From positions 67,989,501-68,053,500 of the forward strand of contig NC_088921.1 of NCBI RefSeq assembly GCF_038396675.1: a DNA stretch of 64,000 nt. The letters are read 5' to 3'. A model generated the notes under the pieces. The model made no database searches. It was not told where the DNA came from and worked only from the letters and a program-made list of their open reading frames with translations. Shown here piece after piece: positions 42,260-55,348 of the stretch. This stretch comes from Hydra vulgaris (taxonomy: Eukaryota > Cnidaria > Hydrozoa > Anthoathecata > Hydridae). The translations under genes and the position numbers were made by a program. The first letter of the stretch is position 1; each line of letters opens with the position of its first letter.

Positions 42260-43923
42260 ATGGCATCGCGAAGTTGTTTAAACTCTCCTAATTGTTTCTT
42301 TTATATTTGCGGGAAATTTATGGTGATAAAACAACGAAACAGTATTACAGACTTTGTAAAAAATATTTATAAAAGTTATTTTGGACTCGTTTTAAGTAAC
42401 CAAGACAAAACTTGGGCACCTCATAAAATTTGTACGACTTGTTTATTAGAACTTCGCAAGTGGTCAAAAGGACAGAAAAATAGCTTCAAAATTGTTTCGC
42501 CTGTGCTATGGAGAGAGCCTAACGACCATGTTAAAGATTGCTACTTTTGTTGTTGTGACATAACTGGATACAATTCATAAAATAAAAGGGACATAAACTA
42601 TCCAAACGTGTCATCAGTTACGCCTTCAATATTTGGCGATTCAAAAATGGTGCAACCCCCGGTTCCAGCTCTACAAATTGAAAATTCTGACTATGATATA
42701 GAGGAAGAGGATGTACACCAATCTGATCCTGAATTTCATGGAGATTTTGACGCTTGTCAGCTCTTTTCACAGTCACATTTAAACGACTTGATAAGAGATT
42801 TGAATCTTCCCAAAGATGCAGCGGAACTCCTCGGATCACCATTAAAAGAAAGAAATATGCTGGCACCTGGTACTTCATTTTCATGGTACCGTCACAGAGA
42901 AAAAGATTTTCTTCCATTCTTCACTGAAGATGAAGATTTAGTGTTCTGTAAAGATATTTCAGGCTTGACGAAAATGTACGACATTGAATACGATCCTAAC
43001 GAGTGGAGATTGTTTATTGACTCCTCAAAAAGAAGTTTGAAAGCAGTTCTTCTGCATAATGGGAATACATATGCCTTGTTACCTGTTGCACATTCTGTCC
43101 ATTTAAAGGAATGTTATGAAAATTTGGAAAAGCTTTTGACTAATATAGCTTATGAGCAACACGGTTGGATGTTATACAAAAAGGCCAACAAGGTGGTTAT
43201 ACAAAATACCCGTGCTTTCTTTGCGAGTGGGATAGCCGGGATAAACAACATCATTGAACCAAAAAGGAATGGACTCCAAGAACTGAACTAACCCTAGGAT
43301 TCAAAAACGTACTTAAACAGAGTTTGGTTCCCAGAGAAAAAGTTTTACTGCCACCATTGCACATCAAATTGGGTATAATGAAGCAATTTGTGAAGGCTTT
43401 AAATAAAGAGGGGGAAGACTTCAAATATCTGCATTCAGTTTTTTCATCTTTATCAGAAGCTAAGATAAAAGAAGGAATTTTTGTCGGCCCTGATATTAGG
43501 AAGTTAATGTCGGATGAAAAGTTTGATGAAAAACTTAATGATATGGAGTTGCAAGCATGGCAGTCACTTAAGGAAGTGGTGACAAAATTTTTGGGGAACA
43601 ATAAAAGCTCCGACTATAAAGAAATAGTGGCCAAAATGATTTCCAATTTGGGTGTAATGGGTTGTAATATGAGCATTAAACTTCATTTCTTAAATTCTCA
43701 TATTGATTACTTCCCAGAAAATCTAGGAGCCGTTAGCGAAGAACAAGGCGAAAGATTTCACCAAGATTTGAAAGAGCTTGAAGTCCGGTATCAAGGAAGA
43801 TGGAATACCAACATGATGGCGGACTATTGTTGGTTATTAAAGCGCGACGATCCAAACCGGAAATTTAAGCGAAAATCGCACAACCGAAGCTTCCAGGAGA
43901 AAAGGATCAGGTTCCACAAATGA
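42260..43923 (+). pseudogene. Uncharacterised repetitive transposase-like protein (LLGS family), recent pseudogene
   Basis: Starts MASRSCLNSPNCFFYICGKF. The N-terminus has Cys-rich knuckles (CTTCLLELRKWSKGQ, CYFCCCDITGYN). Then an acidic region, LPKDAAELLGSPLKERN, the block FIDSSKRSLKAVLLHN (Asp at 43019), HSVHLKECYENLEKLL, PCFLCEWD (43210-43233), PPLHIKLG (43351-43374) and SEEQGERFHQDLK (43735-43773), ending MMADYCWLLKRDD. I recognise it as a repetitive protein of cnidarians and insects of unknown function, plausibly a DDE-like transposase. Damage is light: an in-frame TAA at 42578, a small deletion with frameshift near 43175 (the DLK strand is lost), and TGA for Trp at about 43255. It lies between two parts of a hAT element. 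Confidence 0.75.
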
Positions 43924-43994
43924 AATTTAAATGTTATTTAGACTAGTGTTAAGTTGTTATTATATTTTAGTTGTTTTTTAAGTTAAAAATAATG

Positions 43995-46262
43995 TTCTGT
44001 TTTAAATATATATATTTTTATGTGAAATCTTCTGTTTTTTTGCTATTTTCTATCTGTGCCTTTTTTGAAAAATCTGGAGGTGATAGAGAAAAACTAAGTA
44101 CATATTCGAAATCAGCGCACCAAAATACCCTAGAATCAGCTATCAAATTCCAGAGAGGAAGTTATGACTCTCATTTTGCAGGCCTGTGCAATAGAAAGAA
44201 ATTTTTTGGCTCGGAGCTTGACCACCAAGGCTCTCTATTAATTCCCTTGGTCTTTCTTGAACTCGGAAACAATATTTAAATACGAGGAGTTCATTTTTTT
44301 GGAACAAAGGAACCAGGGTTCAGCAAGGTAAACTCATAGGCTGTGTGAAGCTGTATCAATCCAGCCCATCGCATCAAAGTTCTGCATGGATTAGAAGGAG
44401 ACATCAGTTTGTCTTACTGGTTCCATTATTATCATGTTTGTAGGTAAAACAACATAAGATTATGAGAAAGAAAATGGAAAGTTTTGTGCCATTATGCGGA
44501 TTATTGGTAATCTCAATCCGGTATTTGCATCCCACTTGGAAGATGTAAACCGCCATAAACAAGAGGGTTCTAGTATGAATGCTTATTTTCTCTCTCCATT
44601 GTTTCAAAATGAGTTTATAAGACAATGTATTGGTATCATCCTTAGTGCAGATGTTGAAGAAACGCAAGATGTTATCTACTTCACCATCAAAGTCAACGGT
44701 ACCCTCAACGTATCTCACACTGAGCAGATAACGCTTGCTATTTTTTTTCTCTATGAAATAGAAATTAATTGCTAACAAATCAAAAAAATTTCTTGTGTGT
44801 TGAAGATTTTGAAAGAAGAAAGAATTTGATATAGCCATGCTTATCACTAATGTGATCGCCTTGCTAGGTTTGGACCTCCAAAACTGTCGCAGCTAGGGGT
44901 ACAATAATAGATTCAATAAGTCAGGTGCTTTCAAAAAAGATCAAGTTTTACAAAGACAAAATCAATCGGAGGCTATTGGCTTTTGGTAAATAGTTTTTTA
45001 TTGTCAATACATGAGCTCCGTCTTGTCATTAAAAATCTATTTAGTGAAATTCTTGTCAATTTAATGATGGCCCTCCATCGGGTAGAACTTTCACTAAAAA
45101 ATACGTACAAAGATTCAACATTTCTTAAAGATGTTTTGATCTTAATGGAAGATCAAAATATGGAAGATCATGATATGAAAATGTAAAACTGTGTGAATAC
45201 CACATGCACGCGGTGTGCACGCAATTTTACATTTTCGGAATTAACGAAGTTGTAGCAACCAATAAGCTCCATATTGGCAAGATATTTTATTACAAAATCT
45301 TTTATTGTATTTTCTTTCTTCTATTTAGATTTTTATTTTTTTATTTATAAAAACTGTAAAATGAATTATTAAAAAGTTGTAATAAAGAACAAAAAAAAAA
45401 AAAAAAAAAAAATTTTCATTTCTTTTCTCACTCGCGTGTGTTGTTTTACCTACAAACAAGATTAATCATCATAATTTATTAATTAAAATAATTAAACAAA
45501 TGCTTAAATTAATATTTTCTATATAACTTTATAGCTTTTCTATCCAAAATTTCACAAATAGTTGTTCTCCATTTAGCTGACTCAGATTTGATTCGTTTTT
45601 GAGGCTCTAAACATATATCAGTAGAGCCGTCTTCAACAATTTGAAGTCATTACCATCGATGATAAGTTACTTTTAATTTAACGGTTGCTGGAATTTGTTA
45701 AACGGATGAGGAGCTCTTGGTCGCAGATTTTTCATAAGGCTGTAGCTGTGGCTAGATCTCTTGGATTTGAAATTGAACTCGCTTTGCTTAATGAGGCATT
45801 AAACGCCCATTTCCACGACAGCCACAAGAAAGAATTCATTCTAGATTTGAGGCATAGAGAATGATTGACGGTTCTCATTTTTCTGGTTGCATAACGATGA
45901 GCTTTCCACACAAAAAAAATGTACTCTTAAACTTGCTAGGCTTTATCCAAGAGATATGAAGAGAATCTCATTGAAAAAGTTTGCCGCTTTAAAATTTTCC
46001 ACAAAACACTTTTCAAAAAAGAAAATTCACTGCAATTAAACTCAATAAAGCCTTTAAGAAAAAACTTGAATGCTTTTTCCTGTATGTTTGCATCATGCCC
46101 CGGTTTTTCAATTTACTGAAAAGTCGTTCAGTAAATTGACGATTGTAAAAAACTTTCTCTATTTGACCATGGGATTGGATTGTTTTACTGAACATTGTAT
46201 TGTTTTAACTGAAGAAAATTTGGCAAAAAAGGTGATCTTCAACGATGTCATTTATATATTAT
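43995..46262 (+). pseudogene. 3' part of a decayed hAT (ZMYM1-like) element
   Basis: Ordered but broken blocks: a DUF4371-like segment at 44465-44775 (NLNPVFASHLEDV, SPLFQNEFIRQCIGIILSA, GTLNVSHTEQITLAIFF), a mid-region helix at 45705-45860 (WSQIFHKAVAVARSLGFEIE), and a C-terminal dimerisation piece at 46120-46262 (LTIVKNFLYLTMG, then IFNDVIYIL). The last parallels KLIKNFLHSTMG in the hAT at window position 3-1079. Stops and frameshifts throughout. Confidence 0.6.
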
Positions 46263-46279
46263 TTAATATTAGTTTTGAT

Positions 46280-48060
46280 TAATGAATCGTTTCCTAATCC
46301 AGAGAATTCAAACTAAGGCAAAACAACAAGTGCTATATTGAATGCAATATAGACCACATGTTGCACAAAATGAATGAAACAAACTTTCAGTGACTATTGA
46401 GTTGTCCATCATAATTAAGGTGCGAGTTTACAATCAATCATTGGCACAACAATGAGTGTTGGACTGCATGCAAAGAGCATGATCAAGAACCATGTTATGT
46501 CCCAGTAAATTACTCTACCACAAACAGTAATTGGCGCAACTTCGGTTAACATGTTCAAAATCGGCTGGATGTCAGTAAAATAAGTAAAAGAAAAGAATGT
46601 AAGTTAATGTATTTTTAATTTGTTCTTAAGATACTTTTGTGACAGATTTGTACAAGTCTCGAAAACCAACAGTAAAGAGGTGAGGTAGCACATCTCTGAT
46701 AATTTGTAAACATAAATAGTAAACATTTTTTATTCTTTCAAAATTTGAAACTAAACTATATTGTTGCATAAGAAACTGGATAATTACGGAAAAAATAAAT
46801 AAAACAAAAGAAAAAAATAACAGGGTAAAAAGAAGAAAAATCAATATTTTTTTTGTTTGAATTCCTAAAACGTTTAAGTTAAAAATTATTTTTTGTATTC
46901 TTTCACTTCACTATTGTGGTTAACCTCCTTCATTTTTTAAAGAGACATATACCACTTCCGAAATACGCCTTAAATAAAAATCAGTTCATACAAAAATTTT
47001 CAAGACAAAAAAATTCACCACAGAAAAATAGCACAGCAAAAGCTCAACAATTACAACAACAAAAAGTTGACTATTTTAAGAAGGTACATATAGCAAAATA
47101 AAACTAACATAGAACTTTTTATTTATAAAATATTTTAAATATATATTTTTTTTATAAAAACATCTACCTGCCTGGTTAGTGTGGGATGAATATACCTCCC
47201 TGGTTAGTGTGGGATGAACATTCTTAAAGATGAACATGTTGTTAAGAATAAGAATATTTTTAGGGATGAATTCAATACAAAACTTTTTTTAATGATAATA
47301 AATAAAGTTTTTATGACATACATTCATTATTTGTTGCAAACCACACCCAAACTAACTAAATATTAAAAAAAAATGGTAAAAAAAAAAAATGGTATAATGG
47401 CGTAAATATTAAATTTCCATTTTATATATTGTTTACAAACTTAAAACAATCATTTTAAATTTATAGATAAGTAAAACATCACAACCTTAAAACAACCTTT
47501 TAATATAAAGGGATTGTGATCTATGACTTTATCGTTTTACTACTGATTGTTACAGATATTTGATATCATTGTACGAAGTAAACAACATTAAAACAGTTGT
47601 TTCTCAAATTAACAACATTAAACTAAAAAATTTTATATAAAATATTAGTTTTTTATTTTTTGTTCATACTTTTATTATGCGGCAAATTCAAATACTCAGA
47701 CTTTAAAATAATTTACTTTTTTAATACTAATTCTACTAGCACTAACAAAACCTCATGTTTAATTTACATACTCCTTAACAAGCATCTCTATTAACAACAA
47801 TAATTATTTCCATCTCTGCGCATGTTTCATGATTAAATAATGATTAATGGTAAAAGTTGTTAAAGATTTGTCTCTCATTTAGTTTATTTTTGGATCTACA
47901 GCAATTATAAATAGTTAAGTAATTATTATAAGACTGCAAGGTTGCTTAATTTTTTTTCAAAAATTTTTTTTTAAGGATATAAAGTTTTAGCCTAAAAAGA
48001 TACAAGTATTATATTTAGTGCAAACCAGTATTGGGTTTGGGCGGAATTAAAAAGTAGCTT
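46280..48060. other. No gene recognised
   Basis: AT-rich. A 28-bp unit (cctggttagtgtgggatgaa) is tandemly duplicated at 47167-47222. A minus-strand stretch at 46720-46630 reads RDVLPHLFTVGFRDLYK and looks coding-like, but I could not place it. Confidence 0.45.
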
Positions 48061-48068
48061 GCTAAAGG
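48061..48068. repeat. 8-bp target-site duplication of the hAT foldback, left copy
   Basis: GCTAAAGG, identical to 48584-48591 on the other side of the element. Confidence 0.93.
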
Positions 48069-48583
48069 CAGGGCCGGCGCCAGCATTTTTTGGTCTTTGA
48101 GATAGCTAACTTCCAGACATGGAACAAACTCCAAACATTTATATGTTTATACTTATGTCAAATAAAAATGGTTTGCAAAAAATTGCGATGATTGGAGCTT
48201 GGGAACAAAAAAGCCCCAAGTTTTTTGCCTAGTCTGCCCCAAACGTGAGAGCAACAAGTCGATGAAATATTTTTTCCACTATTTTTAACTAGACTTATAT
48301 TCATCGATAAATTTTAAGTTTCATAGTAAAATAGTTTAGCATTCAAAAATTATGACCATAGAAAGTTTAAACCCCCCTCAGTTTGAGGGGGTTGCAAGTT
48401 TTGAATGTTCATAATTTTTGAACGCTAAGAGATAATACTATGAAACTAGTAGACTATGAAGTCTAGTTGAAAATAGTACAAAAAAATTTTTTCATCAACT
48501 TGTTGCTCTCACGTTTGGGGCAGGCTAGGCAAAAAATTTGAGGCTTTTTTGTCAAAAACCAAAAAATGCTGGCGCCGGGCCTG
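48069..48583. mobile_element. Non-autonomous hAT foldback element, 515 bp
   Basis: Starts CAGGGCCGGCGCCAGCATTT and ends with its near-perfect inverse AAATGCTGGCGCCGGGCCTG, with hAT-type CAGGG ends. The direct 8-bp target duplication GCTAAAGG lies at 48061-48068 and 48584-48591, exact. The arms extend inward (gtctgccccaaacgtgag and its inverse), making most of the element a palindrome with CCCCCTCA/TGAGGGGG near its centre (48373-48391). The left arm is about 110 bp longer, and that extra part is what matches the relics at 3655 and 5288. No coding sequence. Confidence 0.95.
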
Positions 48584-48860
48584 GCTAAAGGTGCTAAAAT
48601 GAAAATCCCTTGAAATGAGTAAATATCTCTTGCAAGGTTTTTCTTATAAAAAGTTATAGATCTGTAGTCGCTTTAATAACGTCATGACTTCGTCACGCTT
48701 ATGAAAGCTATTTTGCAAAAAGATTTTCGAAAAATAAATTTAATACAATTTGCACTTTAGTATAGTTAATATTTACATTGAAACATGCATTTTGAAATTA
48801 CATTAATATATAAACAACATTATTGAATATATTGTAATGTTCAAAAATTAATAAATAATG

Positions 48861-49251
48861 TTACTCCTCAGTTTTATTTGGTTCAATTTCAGTCAGTATA
48901 TCAATTTGACTGTTTTTAATATTATTGGTGTCTTTGTTTACATTTATAGCATGCAAAGTGCTGTGTTCATTTTTTATTTCGCGAATGACTTTTGCAATGG
49001 CTTTCTTCCATTCTAAGTTTGTAAACTTTTTCTCAGTTTCTTTTTTTCCTATCCTGAAGACAAGGGCATCGATCACAACAATCGATATAACTAAGAAGAT
49101 TACTGATAACTTACCTAGACCAAAACAAAAAATAAATAAACAGTTAAACATTAGAAGAAATAATTTGAAAAAATAAGAAATTGTAAAAAAAAACAAACAA
49201 TTAAAACAATTAAAAACTTTATTAGAGGATCTTACCAAAAGTTTGAGACAT
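48861..49251 (-). CDS. Small single-pass membrane protein, two exons, unrecognised
   Basis: Joining 49251-49236 and 49114-48861 gives 89 aa. Exon 1 encodes MSQTF plus one base and ends at GTAAGA. The 121-bp intron ends in TTTGGTCTAG, and exon 2 restores the frame as GKLSVIFLVISIVVIDALVF. That hydrophobic stretch (about residues 6-26) is a clear membrane span. It is followed by RIGKKETEKKF, a basic helical region (LEWKKAIAKVIREIKNEH) and an acidic Asn/Glu-rich tail ending TEIEPNKTEE. The Lys/Arg after the span suggests the C-terminus is cytosolic. I do not recognise a family. The alternative unspliced start at 49238 reads a low-complexity Phe/Cys stretch that is intron. Confidence 0.6.
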
Positions 49252-49259
49252 TATCCGAC

Positions 49260-50181
49260 AATTACTTTAGGATGTATTTGTTCTTGGTGTTTTTATTAAA
49301 TGTTTTTGTTTTGAAATGTTTTACAAATTTAAAACTTTTATTTATTACTTTTCTATGATATTTCACGTGTGTTTCAATTATATTATTATAAATTCCGGTA
49401 AAACGATAAAAACTGATAGATGCAAAAAAGAAATAATAAGCATAATGACGAATATCAGACGATAAAAATTGAATTTTAATAAGAACCTAACTTTAATTTA
49501 ATTTATCTGTTTGAAAGTTGCGATTTAAAGGTGTTTTTTGTTATTACGTATTATTAAAAAATATTATTTATTAATAAGATGTTTCTCAGAGTTATTGCGA
49601 CAGTTATTTTTATTATAAGAAAATATAAATTTGATAATTAAAATCGGCTTTAAAATAGAAAAAACAAGAAACAAAAAATATAAAAAAGTCTGCGTTGATA
49701 ATTTGTTTAGTAACACTATGCAAAAGTATCCCTAAATTTTTGCCTGCGACCATAGTTTTGTAGTTTTATTTATGAATATCGTATAAGTAACTTAAGTTGC
49801 ACATAACTAAGATTTTACGTAGGGCTCTAAGGGTGGAATGCAGGAAGCGAACCTGAAATTTGAAGTCATACTTCAAATCTAAAATTTAACTTGAGCAAAT
49901 GCAAAAAGTTAACTTGAACTCAAGTTATACTTGAAAACCGGTTATCATTTTGTATATATGTGGTGAAAAGTTATAAAGAATTTTCTATTTTTAAAAGAAT
50001 TTTCGAAATATGTTTGTCAATCTACTCATTTCATGAGTGAATTACAAATGAATAATTATTTTTATACTATATAAATATATTTCACCTGTACAATAGCTGT
50101 CTATTGCATTTTGGTTTTATGCTACTGGTTCACTTCAAGCTTTAAGTAAGAAAATATTTATATTAAAATATCGATAATTAT

Positions 50182-50186
<5 letters not shown>
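49260..50186. other. No gene recognised
   Basis: AT-rich region upstream of the small membrane-protein gene; its promoter presumably lies at the low-coordinate end. Confidence 0.45.

Positions 50187-50262
<76 letters not shown>
50187..50262. repeat. (TA)n microsatellite
   Basis: Uninterrupted TA repeat. The following 20-base block tttaaagaaaaacacgatat recurs in inverted form before the (TA)n at 50660, so the two microsatellites and the 380 bp between them form an inverted arrangement. Confidence 0.9.
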
Positions 50263-50264
<2 letters not shown>

Positions 50265-50658
50265 CATATTTTAAAGAAAAACACGATATTTTTTAATCTA
50301 GACATGTTTCGTAGTTAACATACTACATTTTCAAAAGATAAAATTACAATTTAAAACTGTATAAAAATATAAAATCAAAATTTGAAGACATTACAGAAAA
50401 ATATTAACCGACAAATAGAATTGTTACAAACTAATAAAAATTATAATACAAATTATGATACCGTAAATTGCAAAAAAATAAAAATATAAGTAAATTAAAA
50501 AAAAAAAAACTAAATAGACAAATTTATATTATAATGAACAGTTTGTTTATTTAAAGATGGGTTTTCCCATTATGTTAACTACGAAACATGTCAAGATTAA
50601 AAAATATTGTGTTTTTCTTTAAAATATGTTCACATTTATTGCTATTACGTTGCTCAAG

Positions 50659-50659
<1 letters not shown>
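50263..50659. mobile_element. Short inverted-repeat element between two (TA)n tracts
   Basis: aaagaaaaacacgatatttt with tctagacatgtttcgtagtt after 50270 pairs with aactacgaaacatgtcaaga and aaaatattgtgtttttcttt before 50625. The ends are therefore about 50-bp terminal inverted repeats flanked by TA-rich DNA, a MITE of roughly 390 bp. Confidence 0.65.
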
Positions 50660-50754
<95 letters not shown>

Positions 50755-50783
50755 GCATATACACACACATATATATATATATA
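50660..50783. repeat. (TA)n microsatellite, left of Tc1 element
   Basis: TA tract with a few TGTA/CACA interruptions ending exactly at the Tc1 left terminus. Confidence 0.95.
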
Positions 50784-51963
50784 CAGTGGTTGCATAAAGT
50801 CTTTGCCACACTGCTGAGTTTTACACAACTTGTACTTAGGTTGCCTTGGTATATTACTTTTTAAATGTTTTCCTTCGGGAATTTGTCTAAATCTCTAATT
50901 GGACATCTCCCGCGTTACTAGCAACGGTTTTCATATAGTTTAACTTGTTAATTTAATTGCTATTGTTGGTTGATTGAGACATCTGCCACTATCTTCAATA
51001 CAATCTGTATTATACTGGTAAGTAAAGTATAGTTTTTGGATGTTTTTGTGCATATTTGTTAAAATTTGTGGTTGCTGTATACCACATATTATCACTCTAT
51101 AACTTTTACTACAATTTTGATTGGTTTAACACCATAGTAATTATCAATTAATTACTAATTATAATTGGTAATTATAATTAGTCTAATTAACTACAATTAC
51201 ACATATTTCATTATTTCACACCAAATCTCTAATTTATTTTTTATTCTTGTCAACTAAACTTAACGTGAACAATTATTTTCGACATAATTTTATGAGTTAT
51301 TAGAAAAAAAATGTGCTTTTTTGTATAAGAATGTTATCGATATGGCCATCCCATTATCTCTTGAACGACGCCTGCAAATAGTGGTAATGGCAAAACAAGG
51401 AATTTCCTACAGGGACATTGCTAAAGCATTAAAGGTTAGCTTGAGGACTGTCACCTACACCATCAAAAGAGAGAGAGAGAGAGAGATACTGGGACAGTAA
51501 AAGACAAAAAGCGTTCTGGCAGATCACGCAAAACGACCATTCGGGAAGATCGGCTTTTGGTTCGGGCAAGTCTAGCTAATCGCTTCAACACGGCATCTGA
51601 TGTAGCCAGTTACATGGGAAAAACGAACAGCATCAATCTTGCAGCAAGAACCGTAAGGAAACGCCTTCAGCAAGCTGGGTTGAATGGCAGAATTGCTGCC
51701 AAGAAGCCATTATTGCGGCCTGACAATATTGTATATAATATATTATATACAAGGCGCATACAGGCAGTCATTGATGCGCGTGGTGGACACAGAAAATATT
51801 AACATTTTTTTATATTTGTGTTGTTTTTTTACAAGTGCTATGCATTTATATTATTTGAGTCATGTTTGGTGCTGTTTGGTGGTGCTGTAACTTTTTCATA
51901 TTAAAAATAAATAACTTTTTTCTTGTTTTTCCTGAGTGTGGCAAAGACTTTATGCCGCTACTG
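50784..51963 (+). mobile_element. Tc1-like element, internally deleted, 1180 bp
   Basis: Terminal inverted repeats CAGTGGTTGCATAAAGTCTT and AAGACTTTATGCCGCTACTG, continuing inward with TGCCACACT on both sides, flanked by TA. The transposase starts at 51342: MAIPLSLERRLQIVVMAKQG, ISYRDIAKALKVSLRTVTYT (paired-type HTH). A (GA)9 run (51469-51486) shifts the frame. It then continues VRASLANRFNTASDVASYMG and ARTVRKRLQQAGLNGRIAAK. After LRPDNI it jumps to RRIQAVIDARGGHRKY, the extreme C-terminus, so the whole DDE catalytic domain is deleted. The junction carries a 24-bp perfect palindrome (51729-51752). Confidence 0.92.
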
Positions 51964-51965
51964 TA

Positions 51966-52935
<970 letters not shown>

Positions 52936-52964
<29 letters not shown>

Positions 52965-53122
52965 TGTATGTATGTATGTATGTATGTATGTATGTATGTA
53001 TGTATGTATGTATGTATGTATGTATGTATGTATGTATGTATGTATGTATGTATGTATGTATGTATGTATGTATGTATGTATGTATGTATGTATGTATGTA
53101 TGTATGTATGTATGTATGTATG
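52936..53122. repeat. (TATG)n microsatellite, about 46 units
   Basis: Nearly perfect tetranucleotide array of about 187 bp. The Met-Tyr-Val-Cys and His-Thr-Tyr-Ile open frames over it are artefacts of the repeat. Confidence 0.98.
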
Positions 53123-53534
53123 CATCTATGTATGTATGAATGTATATATGTATATGTGTGTGTATGTGTATGTGTGGGTATCTTAAAAGAAGAGGGGGGG
53201 GGTGACTTATCTGTGTTTACGCCAACGAAGACCTCAAAAAAAAAGTTTTTTGTTGGCTAACATTTGCCGACAGCCAACAACAGATTCAATTTTGCTGACT
53301 CCAGCATCCAAGTTTGTCAAATAATTTTTGAAAATAATTTTTGTTGGGGGTTTAGACACCTCCTACGTCTAACTCCCTCGAGACAACCTTGTACTGAGGA
53401 AGAATATACAGAATTGTATTGAAATAGAAAAGAATATTTTTCTTTGAATTGCCTAGTAACTAAAGGTCCTTCAAAAGAAATTTTGTATGCTTGTATTCAA
53501 TAGGCTAGATGTGTTCAAGGATCACGAGTAAATA

Positions 53535-53835
<301 letters not shown>

Positions 53836-55348
53836 ATGGCATTTAATAATTCATTTTAAGTTTGCTTTCAAGACTGGTCTGTACCAAACTTCAAAAATCG
53901 ACTTGAAATCTGATTTTTCAAGAACGAATTCATTTTCAGCACAAGCGTGACAGTGGAATGTTGTTTGGAATTTAAAAAACATTTTTTCTTTGCAATACTC
54001 CATTTCAAATAGTATTAAAAAATTTTATAGACATTATTGTATCTTTCTTTACTTTTCAATGCTTCGCAGCATTGCATTTCTAAAAAAATGATTTTGGGGT
54101 ATACGATGAAATGTAAAATTATAATGAGGAAATTGGTTCCGAACCATCAACGAGAGGTTTTGTAGCAAAAATAAAATAAATTGTTGACTTGACTCTTTTT
54201 ATAAATATTTAACTTTTCGAAGAATAAAAACATAAATAACCGAAAAGTATCAACAAAGAAAATCTTTTAATTGATAAAGTAAATAAAAAACTTAATTTGA
54301 AAAATAAGTTTATCTTAGGAAATAAAAAAAGCATTCAAAAACATAGAAATGCTCTTATGAAAGAATCCTTAAAATTGTGTTTATTAAAATTGGTGAATTA
54401 ATATGTAACATTGTTAATATTTTTTAAATTTTCATATTAATTTCATGTTACTTTTGTTATTTTTTTGGATTTTTTGGTGCTTCAAGTTTTCTAATAATTT
54501 CAGAAGGCCTCACTTTAAATATGAAATTCAGTGACTTCACACCCATTGGCAGAAGAAAAAATTACTCTAACAAGCTCCAGAAAAACCCTTTAGTAGGAGC
54601 AATTTTGACACTTTCTTGATCTCAAAACTATAAAAACTGAAATCATCCATCTTCATCTGTGGAAGAAATTTCATTTTTAAATTTTTGCTTTATAAAAAAA
54701 AGATTTTGGCATTTTTACAGCAGCAGTAACCTTAAATTTTCAAATTGTAAACAATTAAAAACATATAATCTGGTTAGAGAAACTAATTAGAATCTAAAAC
54801 TGCAAATAATTTTATTTTTATTAAATCTGAGAATGAGCAATTGCTAATGACTTACATTGCTCTTTTGTTACGTTAACTTAAGATATTCATTATAAAATTT
54901 TGCAATCATTAATTGAATATTGTTTGTAACTTCCATGCTGTAAGTTAACCAAGATTAAAAAATAATTTTTAATTTTGAATCTATATAATTTTTACCTAAT
55001 CCAGGATACAGCAATTATCATTTTTAAATTTATGCTATTACTCAAATTTTGAACTGTGCTCTTAAAAAATCTACATTTCAGTATTGTTATAGAAAAAAAG
55101 AATAACTTCAGTTTCTAAACCTAAATTGAAGCAAAAGAATGCCAAATCAAGCTAAATCACTCATTGGCTGCAGAAAAACCGTCTGTTTTCTCTGCATAAG
55201 AAAGAGCTCAAAGTACTGTGTTATTTTTTATATTTTCTTTAATATTTTGATTTATTTATAAAACATTTATTTCTTTATTTGAATGTTTAACATAAATTAC
55301 TTTTGATATACATTATCTGATGAGCTTTATGTAATGTTTTCAAAGTTC

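Noticed and set aside
46916..47101. 61-codon Lys/Gln-rich frame
   Set aside because: No recognisable domain and A-rich codons only; not distinguishable from chance.
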